In this document: piece after piece, positions 40,501-49,099 of the stretch | Layout of the letters: every line of letters begins with the position of its first letter | How positions within the stretch are numbered: the stretch's first letter is position 1 | From: Verrucomicrobiales bacterium | GTDB lineage: Bacteria > Verrucomicrobiota > Verrucomicrobiia > Limisphaerales > J093 | Reading direction: 5' to 3' | Assembly: GCA_024233215.1 (NCBI GenBank) | Contig: JACKPW010000008.1 | Span: forward strand, 213,153 to 277,152 | Length of the DNA stretch: 64,000 bases | Translations under genes and position numbers: made by a program | The notes under the pieces: generated by a model | The model's database searches: none | Told to the model about the DNA's origin: nothing | The model's input: only the letters and a program-made list of their open reading frames with translations

Positions 40501-42998
40501 TAGGTGACGTACAGCGCGGGACGCCGTTCCTCATCGGGATGCTCCGCGGACGCGAACTCCCGATAATACGGGTTCGCCTCCTCCCATCCGGTGGCATCGA
40601 TGAGAACCACCCCCTCGTTGGCGGTCTCCCCGCGAACCCACCCGCGGACGGCGGACGTGAGCTCCCACGCATACCAACCCGAGTCGCGCACCCCGACGCC
40701 GTCGAGCGGGGCGTCGTCGTAATCCGTGCCCGCCTGCATGCCGATCGCATCCCAGGGCTGGTTCAGGGTGGGATTTGAGGCGTCCTGAAAGGAAAGGACG
40801 CCGGTGGCCCCGTAGTCGCCGGGGGCGTCCACCGGGTCATTGACCTGGTTGCCATCGCTCCAGGACCGGCGAACGGAGTGCAGATTGAACCGTCGTTGCC
40901 ACCCCCCGGTATCGAGCAGGTTGAACAACCGGAGTTCCGCGGCATCGATCCGGCTGTGCGGGGGAATGGCGGAGAGATCGAAGCGGAACAGGGGCTTGTC
41001 GGTCCCCCGGTCACTCGCGAAGAGCGTCGGGTCGCGTCCATGATTGAGCAGCCGCCCTGGCGGACTTCCCCAGTCGGCGTCACTGATCCAGGTATCGACG
41101 GCAGTCGTGGTCCCGGCGTAACCCTGCTGCAGCACGATGGAGCGCGGGCCGCTGACCGGCTCGACGTAGGCGTGGCCCTCGTCCGGTTCACTCCACGGCC
41201 CCGTCACCAGCGAGGTCTCCGCCCGCACCCGGTAACGGTGGGTTCCCGTCACCCCCACATCCTCGTGCACCAACACCGTCAGACCACTGGCAATGACGGA
41301 TCCCTCGACCGCTCCGACGGGACTGCGCTCGACGGTGTAGGTGACCGGCCCGGGAACCGCCGCCCAGGTGATCCGCACCCGGCCGGGCAGACGGGGATCG
41401 CCGTCCGTCGCCGACACGTCGCCGGGCGCCCCCGGGACCTCCGGGGTGACCGGGGTCTTGCTCGCCTGCGGGGTGTTGCCATAGGCACCGAGGTTGACTC
41501 GTCCACCGTTGGGAACAGGCTCCAGGTCCGATCCGGACAGGGGATCGCCGGCGTCGATCCCATAACTGTTGCTCGAATCAACCACCCAGAGCCCGGCGCG
41601 CGAATCCCAGCGTCCGCCGGTGGAGCGCAGGTGGAAGTCGTCCCCGTCGGGATCCGCGAAAGCCGGATCGACCTGGAAGTTGCCTTCCCCGGCGATGGGC
41701 TCGGCGGAGAGGGTGAAGCGCGCCTGGATCGACGCGCTCGCGGGTTCTGCCACGTGAAAATCCGTACCGACGGGTCCGCCGCTGTTGCCCCAGAAGATGC
41801 AGTTGGTGACGAAGGCATCGGCTTCCGCCTCGACGAACAGCCCGTTGCCGCCCTCGCTGCCGCCGGTGTTGAACGCCACGGTGCAGTTGACCAACTCGAG
41901 CCGGGACTGGTTGGCGCCATCGACCCCGATCCCCGCGCCGAAAAGGCCTTCGCATCGGTTGTGGGCGATCACGTTGCCGATCAACCGGGCGTGGGCGCCC
42001 TCATCGAGGTAGAGGCCGCCAGCGTAGCTGGGGGCGAAATTCCCCAGAATCACGTTGCCGGACACCACAAAGTCGGTCCCCTCCCCCACCACAATGGCGC
42101 CCCCGCCCCAGCCGTAGCCGGTCAGCATGCCGACGGAATTGCGCTGAATGACGTTGTTCTCGATCACCCCCTGCCCCCCCACGAACAGGCCACCGCCATG
42201 ATCGGATCCCGCCTCGTTGTCCTCGATCACGTTGCCGCGAATCACCAGGCCCGTCCCTTCCATCGAGGTGCCGATCCCGCCGGCCAATCCCGATCGGTTG
42301 CCGCGAATCACGTTGCCCTCGATCAGGATGTTGCTGCCCTCGAGCACGCCGATGCCTCCACCCATCAGGTCGCGGGTCTCCACTAGCTCCCCGTTGTCCT
42401 CGATGAGGTTGCCGCGAATCGTGACGTCGGCGGAGCCGGGCCAGCCATCCAACCGAATCCCCTGCAGTCCTCCCGTGATGTGGAACCCCTCGATGACCGT
42501 GCCGGAGGCGTCGTAGTCCAGCGCGATCACCGGTTGGGTCGGGGTGCCCCGGAGCACGGTCACGTGGACCTCGGGATCGCGGGTGGCGAAATCACCCCCG
42601 GCACCACCGGATGCGTACTCTGCCGCGGTGCCGCCAAAATACCCGCCGCGGAAGACGTACCAGTGATCGACCACGCTGAACCCGGCGTATTCACCAGCCG
42701 CCACTGCCAACTCCACCCCGTCCGAGGCAGCCGCGATCGCGGCAGTCACGCTCCGAAAGGGATACCGCGCCGTGCCGTCCTCGATGCCGCTGAGGTTGTC
42801 ATCGTCCACGCAGAGGCGTCCCTGGCCGAAGGCGGTGAGAGTGCCGACCCCGAGCAGGAGGCAGGGGACCCTGACCCACCGCGCCAACCTCCTCTTTGCG
42901 GCTTCCGGCTTCCGGTCCGATGCAATCCAAGCGTTCACGCCTCGCAGACTGCCCCGCCGGAACGCCGCGTCAACCGGAAACCGCCTGCGACGGTTCAC
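37560..42998 (-). CDS. Very large secreted multidomain protein: beta-helix, DNRLRE, heparinase II/III-like
   Basis: An 1812-aa exported protein, presumably acting on polysaccharides. Order of parts by residue: signal peptide (RVPCLLLGVGTLTAFGQG ends near 60); right-handed beta-helix about 65-500, with N-rich repeats such as VIRGNVIEDNEAG and VIQRNSVG; fibronectin-III about 520-610; DNRLRE-type domain about 619-833; PKD-like domain about 840-930; heparinase N-terminal helical part from about 935 (HPRIYLTAEQRATL); heparinase II/III fold with HFSYHQHYDQNSITLF near 1286 and TIAHNTLVVYH; calcium-binding repeats near 1680 (DADGDGLFDAWE, DGDPDGDRLSNADE); C-terminal beta domain. It may start at the GTG at 42998 or at one 20 codons later, which would shorten the long n-region of the signal. 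Confidence 0.85.
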   Translation of the reverse strand: MNRRRRFPVDAAFRRGSLRGVNAWIASDRKPEAAKRRLARWVRVPCLLLGVGTLTAFGQGRLCVDDDNLSGIEDGTARYPFRSVTAAIAAASDGVELAVAAGEYAGFSVVDHWYVFRGGYFGGTAAEYASGGAGGDFATRDPEVHVTVLRGTPTQPVIALDYDASGTVIEGFHITGGLQGIRLDGWPGSADVTIRGNLIEDNGELVETRDLMGGGIGVLEGSNILIEGNVIRGNRSGLAGGIGTSMEGTGLVIRGNVIEDNEAGSDHGGGLFVGGQGVIENNVIQRNSVGMLTGYGWGGGAIVVGEGTDFVVSGNVILGNFAPSYAGGLYLDEGAHARLIGNVIAHNRCEGLFGAGIGVDGANQSRLELVNCTVAFNTGGSEGGNGLFVEAEADAFVTNCIFWGNSGGPVGTDFHVAEPASASIQARFTLSAEPIAGEGNFQVDPAFADPDGDDFHLRSTGGRWDSRAGLWVVDSSNSYGIDAGDPLSGSDLEPVPNGGRVNLGAYGNTPQASKTPVTPEVPGAPGDVSATDGDPRLPGRVRITWAAVPGPVTYTVERSPVGAVEGSVIASGLTVLVHEDVGVTGTHRYRVRAETSLVTGPWSEPDEGHAYVEPVSGPRSIVLQQGYAGTTTAVDTWISDADWGSPPGRLLNHGRDPTLFASDRGTDKPLFRFDLSAIPPHSRIDAAELRLFNLLDTGGWQRRFNLHSVRRSWSDGNQVNDPVDAPGDYGATGVLSFQDASNPTLNQPWDAIGMQAGTDYDDAPLDGVGVRDSGWYAWELTSAVRGWVRGETANEGVVLIDATGWEEANPYYREFASAEHPDEERRPALYVTYNPDVPFVDAGPDGEDLAWGGSAVTLDGSASHDRPGGDDTSLQYEWRIVQPAFGSAMSGVIGTHATETFLPDRPGEWVLELTVRNGLDQAASDQVRWRLLSVPVDHPRIYLTAEQRATLAARASPDNPVWAALVEEAEASDGDMAACALVWQITGDPSDARAAVSRALAVLAGPEYPTKGGDLAVIYDWCHAALQPAERTAFLDYFAAAYETWRTSPDPDDVPGWGNYWPRYSYSLALMGLATHGELPGAVAMMDAFRRDRYGDIDLPLLERIADGGAWPEGFVYDSIANRPRLKTIEAWRTATGEDLFASSPWYRERLGFFLMNRLPGVAWNWSYAFHPYEGDGDSERGRGSIVNYRRIMALILLSRFPDDPAARQLQALLATGPTAGSMGFLAHEEFLWFNPEQPADAPSQTTHFARGTGWINARSGWPSGAADTNAGLAVLTFRCGDHFSYHQHYDQNSITLFRGEPLLVDSGVYSQEGLSVHDQNYYVRTIAHNTLVVYHPDEDFSAARPDAYSNDGGQRTMYPASRAPLTIAYADEHAAQYHTGSIERYADLPGRLYVVGDATAAYNNPAYNQAMDGLTGNVAKVSRFEREVVYLRPTTPGGRECVVLCDRVGVTEPRFSGANTKLLFHALTEPVVEGAPVPVSAGETWYADASSAEVVGDAARLHLTFLSPGGQNVRKVGGRGVKSFWVFGENLDYHWDPAEPQPRPVNDFETEPYGEWRLELEPPDDALEHAFLTVLQPSGLTALPLPVSRIEGTGVCGVSVRDGARDRAVVFAREDRPGQLTHLAYETLPLGSAEHLIVDLVPDTAYALSATWQDAVLQVTLTADPEGAWQASGQGVLQLGDADGDGLFDAWEVAVGLNADLASGRDGADGDPDGDRLSNADEQRAGTHPLDPASRFALMPSTQAGETAVLRWTSAPGRRYRVERTSALGADDWIPVETRIEATPPVNTLTVPSPVGLLKSFYRVTVEEIHL

Positions 42999-43217
42999 TC
43001 CTCACCTTCGCCTGCCAAATCGGGGAGGCCCATTTCGTTGGCTTGTGCGAAGTGGCCAAGGGCACGCTGCCACCGCCCGCCAACATCGGGTTCAAGCTGG
43101 ATCACCTCGGCCCGGGAATCGGCTCCGGACTCACCGCTTGCTTCCAAACGGCGCGGATCGAAGGCCTTCCAGAGCCGTTTCTTTCGCGTCCTTTCCCGTG
43201 GTTCGCGGGCACTGAAT

Positions 43218-44018
43218 TCAAAGCTGGCCCGCCCGCTGCAGGGGATCCCAGTACTGGGAGTGCGTCAGACCGATCGCCGGGCTGTTGATCGGGTCCACCG
43301 GCGGGTTGATCGACGAACTGGACCGCGCCTCGGCATGGCCATCGGCAAACACCGCCACCCCGCCGTCGCCGTGCCGGCCGTTGTCGATGCCCTCAAACGC
43401 CCGCGAACCGCTCCTGTCCGGGTCCATGCAGGACGTGGGCCACCAGAGGCTGCTGCTCCATTTGAGGTCGCTCTTGGGCATGCCATCTCCGACCACCAGC
43501 GTGCTGGTGGGGCTGCGGATCGCCGTGCGCTTGAACCAGGGTGCCGTGGCGTAGCTCCTTCCCCCCGCAGTAATCGAATGCGCGGTGTAAGGGTGCAAGC
43601 CCAGGAAGAACGCGTTGTAGCCGTAGCCGACCCGGTGCGCGTCGAACGCCCATTCCCAGAGGATCCCCTTGTCCGTGCGCCGGCCCTTGATGGAGGGACA
43701 CCGGAACAGGTTGGACTGGCCGGAACCGTAACCGACGATGGCGGTCCCCCACCAATTGGTGAGGGAAATGGACTCGTCCGTGGTGTTGAAACCCTGGTTG
43801 CGATGCGCCGGGAACGTGTCCTGCATGTCGTCGGTGTAGAGCTGCATGAACAGCGCGACCTGACGCAGGTTGTTGAGACAGGCGATCCGGTTCCCCTTCT
43901 CCTTGGCCTTGGCGAGCGCCGGCAGCAGCATTCCCGCGAGGATCGCGATGATGGCAATGACCACGAGAAGTTCGATCAGCGTGAATGCGGAGCGCACGAC
44001 CGGCCGGGGCTGTTTCAT
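43218..44018 (-). CDS. Type II secretion-like pseudopilin (DUF1559-type)
   Basis: A 266-aa protein with the prepilin methylation/cleavage motif and hydrophobic helix SAFTLIELLVVIAIIAILAG at residues 11-30 (cleavage before the Phe). The next part, MLLPALAKAKEKGNRIACLNNLRQ, and the late GGVAVFADGHAEAR are typical of the many DUF1559/H-X9-DG pseudopilins found in Verrucomicrobiota and Planctomycetota. The ATG at 44018 is chosen. It lies 219 bp upstream of the large secreted protein on the same strand. The role of these abundant pseudopilins is not settled. Confidence 0.88.
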   Translation of the reverse strand: MKQPRPVVRSAFTLIELLVVIAIIAILAGMLLPALAKAKEKGNRIACLNNLRQVALFMQLYTDDMQDTFPAHRNQGFNTTDESISLTNWWGTAIVGYGSGQSNLFRCPSIKGRRTDKGILWEWAFDAHRVGYGYNAFFLGLHPYTAHSITAGGRSYATAPWFKRTAIRSPTSTLVVGDGMPKSDLKWSSSLWWPTSCMDPDRSGSRAFEGIDNGRHGDGGVAVFADGHAEARSSSSINPPVDPINSPAIGLTHSQYWDPLQRAGQL

Positions 44019-44191
44019 GGCCGCACCATAGCCGGACACCCGGGCAAACGCAACAGCAGTCCGGTGGTTCCAGAAACACCGCAGCAGCCGGTCTGAGGCG
44101 GTTCCGGAACTCTCTGTCCCGGTTGGAAGGAGCCACCTTGCGTCGGTTGCGTTTCGGGGATGCAACGTCGCTCCACCGGGCTGGGGAGGCC

Positions 44192-44566
44192 TCATTCCGG
44201 CGCGCTACGCGATGGGCCGTCCGCTCTGAAGGCCTCGTGGAAGAACACCCGGCCCGCGGGGACCGGGCCGCCAAACGAAAGCACGAAGGAGACCTCCGGG
44301 GGCACCCCATCGAGGACCAGTCCCGGGGCGTTCTCGAACCCAAACCTCCGGTAGTACTCCGGATGTCCCACGAGACAGCATCCGCGGGCGTCCATTGCCT
44401 TCAGTCGGCCCAGGCCTTCGCGGATCAACGCCGAGCCGACCCCCTGCCGCTGGTGTTCGGGCTGAACCGACACCGGCCCCAGTCCACACCAATCCGGGGT
44501 GCCGTCGGACAGGGTCACGGGCGAGAATGCGATGTGGCCAATCACGCGCCCCTCGAGTTCCGCCAC
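44192..44566 (-). pseudogene. GNAT acetyltransferase lacking its N-terminus
   Basis: The frame encodes the acetyl-CoA-binding core of a YhbS-like N-acetyltransferase: GRVIGHIAFSPVTLSDG, then LGPVSVQPEHQRQGVGSALI (the Q/RxxGxG motif), then GHPEYYRRFGFENAPGL. The expected first 40-50 residues (beta-1, helix 1) are missing; upstream sequence in this frame has no similarity and soon runs under the divergent nucleotidyltransferase gene. A GTG at 44566 could start a 124-aa product. It is probably a truncated, inactive gene, though a divergent N-terminus cannot be excluded. Confidence 0.65.
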
Positions 44567-44647
44567 CAGCCGGGTTCTGACGCGTTGACCCCACCGGCCG
44601 GTCCACGTAGCCTCCGCGCGCAAACAACGTCCGAGCAAAGGATTTCT

Positions 44648-45496
44648 GTGAACGTCAAGAAGGCCATCATCACCGCCGCCGGTCCCAATCAGCGGACGCT
44701 TCCCCTCCAGACCCTCATCGATCGCGACGGGGTGCAAAAGACCGCCCTCACCATCCTGATCGAGGAACTGGTTTCCGCCGACATCGAGGAGATCTGCGCG
44801 GTCGTGCATGCCGGGGACACCGAACTCTATCGTAAGGCCGCCGGGGATCACGTGGGGCGGGTGAGCTTCGTGGAGCAACCGCAACCGCTGGGGTACGGGC
44901 ACGCCGTGTCCCTGGGCGGGGAGTTCACGGGGGAGGATCCCTTTCTGCTGATGGTGGCGGACCACCTGTATCTGAGCCAGGACGCACTCTCGTGCGCGGC
45001 GCAACTCGTCCGGGTGGCGGCGGCCGAGGAATGCGCGGTCTCCGCCGTGCAGGCCACCCACGAAAGCCACCTGCCGGACTACGGGGCGATTGGCGGAAAT
45101 CCCCTGGCCGGCCGCGCCGGGTTCTTCACCGTCGACACGGTCATGGAAAAACCCACCCCGACGGTGGCGGAGCAGCGCCTCATGGTGCCGGGCCTCCGCG
45201 CCGGTTACTACCTTTGCTTCTTCGGCATGCACGTGATGACACCCACCTTGATGGAGGTGCTCGGCGAACTGGCCCGCTCCACCGAGGATCCGCGCCAGGT
45301 GCATCTCTCGGACGCCCTGCGCACCCTGGCCGGCCGGGAACGTCACCTGGCCTGTGAGCTCAAAGGCCGACGCCATGACATCGGGGCCCGGTACGGGCTG
45401 CTCACCGCCCAACTCGCCCTGGCTCTCGAAGGCCGGGACCGGGACGAGGTGCTGACCGGCCTGGTGGAACTGCTGGCGCGCGAACCCCGACGGTAG
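44648..45496 (+). CDS. Sugar nucleotidyltransferase-like protein
   Basis: A 282-aa protein of the NTP_transferase (GalU/RfbA-like) fold that would join a nucleotide to a sugar phosphate. The start is a GTG at 44648 with AAAGGA upstream. The front motif reads ITAAGPNQRTLPLQTL; the GXGTRXXP core is altered (GPNQRTLP). The later motifs are better kept: VEQPQPLGYGHAV, MVADHLYL (metal-binding aspartate), VDTVMEKPTP and IGARYGLLTAQLAL. The next gene starts 31 bp later and encodes a fused sugar kinase/pyrophosphorylase, so the two probably act on the same sugar. Catalysis is likely but not certain because of the changed loop. Confidence 0.75.
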   Translation: MNVKKAIITAAGPNQRTLPLQTLIDRDGVQKTALTILIEELVSADIEEICAVVHAGDTELYRKAAGDHVGRVSFVEQPQPLGYGHAVSLGGEFTGEDPFLLMVADHLYLSQDALSCAAQLVRVAAAEECAVSAVQATHESHLPDYGAIGGNPLAGRAGFFTVDTVMEKPTPTVAEQRLMVPGLRAGYYLCFFGMHVMTPTLMEVLGELARSTEDPRQVHLSDALRTLAGRERHLACELKGRRHDIGARYGLLTAQLALALEGRDRDEVLTGLVELLAREPRR

Positions 45497-45527
45497 GCGG
45501 TCGTTGTCAGTGCAGCCCCAGCCCACC

Positions 45528-48500
45528 ATGATCAATTCCCAACTCGTCGCGATCATCACCAGCCCGGACGCGGACATTCGCAACCGCTCCCTGGACCAGG
45601 TCTGCGCGCGTCTCACCCTGCCGGCCCTTCTGGCGGAGGCGGACGCCCTGGAGCGGTTTCGTCACCAGAGCGACAGCCTCTACGACCGGGTGCGGGCCCT
45701 GTTCTTTCTGTACGCGATTCACCGGTTCCACCTGCCGGCGCGGGAGGAGTTGAGCGGCGGAGCCTTGCTCCCGTTCGCCGGCTACGAACACCTGCTCAAC
45801 CGGCGTTTTGAGGAGGCCGTGCAGAGCTTCCTGGAACTGCAACGGGAGGCGGGCCCCGGCGATGCCGGGTCGAGCGCCCTGGCCGCCGCCTATCACCGGC
45901 TGGCCTTTCAGACCCTGGCCGACCAGGTGCGCCGCAGCGTGCGCTCCGTGCGCGGCAACCAGTGGATGTTCCGCATGGGCCATCCGCTCGATCATCCGTT
46001 GCGCATCCGGCCCGAGTTGCTGCGACGCACGGACGACGGCACCCTGCCGATCCTGCGGGAGCGCACGCCCGTCCGCATGGACCTGAGTCATTGCGGCTGG
46101 AGCGACATCTTCTTTCTCGGCATGGATTTTCCCGAGGGGGCGCGCGTGCTGAACGTCTCCATCGATCTGGGGGTTCACGGGCGTGACGCCGCCCCGCAAC
46201 CGCCGGTAGAAGCCTACCTGCGGGTGATCGACGAACCAGTCCTGCGCCTGGTCAGCGTGGATCTCGGGGCTCGCGCCGATGTGACCAGCCTGGCAGAGGT
46301 GTTCGATTTCGCCCGCGACTACCTTGGGTTGCTGAAAGCGGCGGTGATTGCGGCAGGAATTGTTCCGCCCGGCATCGAAGGAAGCGGGCACAGATTGGAG
46401 GACCTGCTGGCGCAAATCTGCGGTCCGGGACGGGGACTCGAGCTGGTCAGCCGCGTGAATGACATCCCGAAGGGCTCGCGGCTTGCGGTCTCCACGAACC
46501 TGCTGGCGGCGCTGGTGGCGGTCTGCATGCGGGCGACCGGCCAGACGGCGTCGCTGACCGGCGGCCTGGAGGAACCGGAGCGGCGACTGGTCCTCGCACG
46601 GGCGCTGCTTGGCGAATGGCTGGGAGGCAGCGGTGGTGGCTGGCAGGACAGCGGCGGCGTCTGGCCCGGCATCAAGCTGATCACCGGCGTGCTCGCGGAG
46701 GAGGGGGATCCCGAACACGGCATCAGCCGGGGTTGCCTCATGCCGCGACATCGGATCCTCGGCGGGGACGACGCCTCGGCGGCGACCCGCAAGCGACTCC
46801 AGCAGTGCCTTGTCCTCGTCCACGGCGGGATGGCGCAGAATGTCGGGCCGATTCTCGAGATGGTGACCGAGAAATACCTGCTGCGTTCCGCGAAGGAATG
46901 GCAGGCCCGGCTGGGCGCGCTGGGCATCCTGGAGGAGATTCTGGACGCGCTGCGGAACGGCGACATCCCCGCGATCGGCGACGCCACCACGCGCAACTTC
47001 GCGGGCCCGATCCAGACCATCATTCCGTGGGCCTCGAACTACTTCACGGAGACGTTGATCGCGCGGGCGCGCGCGGCCTTTGGCGGCGACTTCCACGGCT
47101 TCTGGATGCTCGGCGGCATGAGTGGTGGCGGGATGGGTTTCATTTTCGCGCCCGAGCGCCACGCCGAGGCACAGGCCCGGATGCAGGAAATCATGAGCAC
47201 CGCCAAGCGGGAGTTGGAGCGAGCGTTGCCCTTCGCCATGGAGCCGGTGGTGTACGACTTCGCCATCAATGATCACGGCACGTGCGCGGACCGGTTGTCC
47301 GGGGCGGACGCCCTGATGCCCGCCGGTTACTATACCCTTGTCCTGCCGGATTTGTTGCGTCAGAGCCGACAGGATCTGCCATCCGCCCAGCGAACCGAAC
47401 TCGACAAGTTCGGCGCCGCCTGCCGCACCCGGCCGGAACTCGGCCACATGGTCAAAACGCTGTTCGACGTCATGTTGCCGCGGGGGGCGACCGACGGCGC
47501 GGCGGACCGCAGCCTGCGCCAGATGTTGGAGGACCTTGGTTTCGATCGGGCCCAGCACGAGGTGATCCGACGCGACCTGGCGGAAGGCCGCATCGGGCTT
47601 TCCCAGAACCGGCTGCCCTCGACGGCGGTGATCGAGGACGTCCGGCCGGAGGATGTCGTGGACACACGGCCTTGGTTCCGCGGGGGTTCCGCCGAGGGCG
47701 ATGACCGGCGCGAGATCGGTCGTCAGGCCCTGGCAGCGGGACAGGTCGCGGTGGTTTCGCTGGCTGCCGGGGCGGGCAGCCGGTGGACACAGGGCGCGGG
47801 TGTGGTCAAGGCGTTGCATCCCTTCTGCCGGCTTGGCGGGAAGCACCGGACCTTCGTCGAAACCCACCTGGCCAAGAGCCGCCGGGTCTCGCAGGAATCG
47901 GGTGCATGGATTCCCCACGTCTTCACCACCAGTTACCTCACGCACGATCCCATCGCAGACTTCCTCAAGGGCCAGGGGAACTACGGCTACGCCGGACCAC
48001 TGGTGCTGTCAGCGGGCCGCGCCGTGGGTTTGCGGTTGGTGCCGACCGTGCGCGACCTCCGGTTTCTCTGGGAGGAGATGCCGCAGCAGGTGCTCGATGA
48101 ACAGCAGCAGAAGGTGCGCGAGAGCCTGCACACGGCGCTGATCAACTGGGCCCGCTCCACCGGCGAGGCATCGGACTACACCGACAACGTGCCGTCGCAA
48201 TGCCTGCATCCGGTGGGACACTGGTTCGAGGTGCCGAACCTGCTGCGCAACGGCGTCCTGCGCGACCTGCTCCGGGAACGCCCCGCCCTGAGCCACCTGC
48301 TGCTCCATAACATCGACACGCTCGGGGCGGACGTGGATGCCACATTGCTCGGGGAACACATCCGGAGCGGCGCCACGTTGACCTTCGAGGTGATCACGCG
48401 GCGACTCGAGGATCGCGGCGGCGGCCTGGCCCGAGTGAACGGTCGGACGCGTCTGGTCGAAGGTCTGGCCATGCCGCGCGAGGAGGATGAGTTCCGGCTG

Positions 48501-48869
48501 AGCTACTACAACTCGATGACCACCTGGATCCAGGTGGATGGCTTGCTCCGGACTTTCGGTCTGAACCGTGAAGACCTCGCCGACGAAGCGAGGGTGCTGG
48601 CCGGTATCCGGTCGGTCGCCGGACACCTGCCCACCTACATCACGGTCAAGGATGTGAAGAAGCGATGGGGCCACGGTCAGGAGGACGTCTTCCCCGTCAC
48701 GCAATTCGAGAAGCTCTGGGGCGACATGACCACGCTCGCCGAGGTGGACAGCCGGTTCCTGGTGGTACCCCGGTTGCGGGGTCAGCAACTCAAGGACCAG
48801 GCGCAACTCGACGGCTGGCTGCGCGATGGTTCCGCGGCATACGTCGAGGGTCTGTGCGCCTGGGAATGA
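45528..48869 (+). CDS. Fused GHMP sugar kinase-like / UDPGP-type pyrophosphorylase
   Basis: A 1113-aa two-part enzyme. Residues about 180-560 are GHMP-kinase-like and closest to L-fucokinase: DLSHCGWSDIFFLG (about 185), ARVLNVSIDLG, GGGWQDSGGVWPGIK and GGMSGGGMGFIF (about 529). The phosphate loop reads PKGSRLAVSTN instead of PxGSGLGxSS, so ATP binding may be changed. Residues about 740-1113 are a UDPGP-type uridylyltransferase: SLAAGAGSRWTQGAGVVKALHPF (about 745), TSYLTHDPIADFL, QCLHPVGHWFEVPN and LLHNIDTLGADVD. The first 150 residues are unassigned. Such a protein would phosphorylate a free sugar and activate it to UDP-sugar. Upstream starts GTG 45510 or TTG 45504 are possible. Confidence 0.82.
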   Translation: MINSQLVAIITSPDADIRNRSLDQVCARLTLPALLAEADALERFRHQSDSLYDRVRALFFLYAIHRFHLPAREELSGGALLPFAGYEHLLNRRFEEAVQSFLELQREAGPGDAGSSALAAAYHRLAFQTLADQVRRSVRSVRGNQWMFRMGHPLDHPLRIRPELLRRTDDGTLPILRERTPVRMDLSHCGWSDIFFLGMDFPEGARVLNVSIDLGVHGRDAAPQPPVEAYLRVIDEPVLRLVSVDLGARADVTSLAEVFDFARDYLGLLKAAVIAAGIVPPGIEGSGHRLEDLLAQICGPGRGLELVSRVNDIPKGSRLAVSTNLLAALVAVCMRATGQTASLTGGLEEPERRLVLARALLGEWLGGSGGGWQDSGGVWPGIKLITGVLAEEGDPEHGISRGCLMPRHRILGGDDASAATRKRLQQCLVLVHGGMAQNVGPILEMVTEKYLLRSAKEWQARLGALGILEEILDALRNGDIPAIGDATTRNFAGPIQTIIPWASNYFTETLIARARAAFGGDFHGFWMLGGMSGGGMGFIFAPERHAEAQARMQEIMSTAKRELERALPFAMEPVVYDFAINDHGTCADRLSGADALMPAGYYTLVLPDLLRQSRQDLPSAQRTELDKFGAACRTRPELGHMVKTLFDVMLPRGATDGAADRSLRQMLEDLGFDRAQHEVIRRDLAEGRIGLSQNRLPSTAVIEDVRPEDVVDTRPWFRGGSAEGDDRREIGRQALAAGQVAVVSLAAGAGSRWTQGAGVVKALHPFCRLGGKHRTFVETHLAKSRRVSQESGAWIPHVFTTSYLTHDPIADFLKGQGNYGYAGPLVLSAGRAVGLRLVPTVRDLRFLWEEMPQQVLDEQQQKVRESLHTALINWARSTGEASDYTDNVPSQCLHPVGHWFEVPNLLRNGVLRDLLRERPALSHLLLHNIDTLGADVDATLLGEHIRSGATLTFEVITRRLEDRGGGLARVNGRTRLVEGLAMPREEDEFRLSYYNSMTTWIQVDGLLRTFGLNREDLADEARVLAGIRSVAGHLPTYITVKDVKKRWGHGQEDVFPVTQFEKLWGDMTTLAEVDSRFLVVPRLRGQQLKDQAQLDGWLRDGSAAYVEGLCAWE

Positions 48870-49005
48870 GCAAGACCGTCGAATGCTACGGTCGCGGATT
48901 CGTGGCCGCCGCCGCCGCCGGGGTGTGGCAAAACTGCTTGCGACCCCTTGTCAGGATCCCATAATGCCGGGCCGTCGCGGGACAGCGGCGTTACAGGGAG
49001 TCCCT

Positions 49006-49080
49006 GGGTTGGTAGCTCAACGGTAGAGCAGCGGCCTTTTAAGCCGTTGGTTCTCGGTTCGAATCCGAGCCAGCCCACCA
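49006..49080 (+). tRNA. tRNA-Lys (anticodon TTT)
   Basis: All four arms fold: acceptor GGGTTGG with CCAGCCC, D-arm GCTC/GAGC, anticodon stem GCGGC/GCCGT around the loop CTTTTAA, and T-arm CTCGG-TTCGAAT-CCGAG. The anticodon is TTT. The discriminator is A and the CCA end is encoded (49078-49080). The gene starts 136 bp after the previous coding region. Confidence 0.95.
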
Positions 49081-49099
49081 CCCTCTCCCCCCTTGGGGA

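Noticed and set aside
42200..42500. Possible tandem DNA repeat array in the front of the 1812-aa gene
   Set aside because: The periodicity comes from the beta-helix protein repeats (about 20-25 residues) and the DNA is not near-identical, so it is no CRISPR or satellite.
44567..45616. Long minus-strand frame running up from the acetyltransferase remnant
   Set aside because: It lies opposite the nucleotidyltransferase gene and has no GNAT similarity.
45507..47945. An 812-codon minus-strand frame opposite the fused kinase/pyrophosphorylase
   Set aside because: Its composition is that of an antisense shadow and the plus-strand protein has clear domains.
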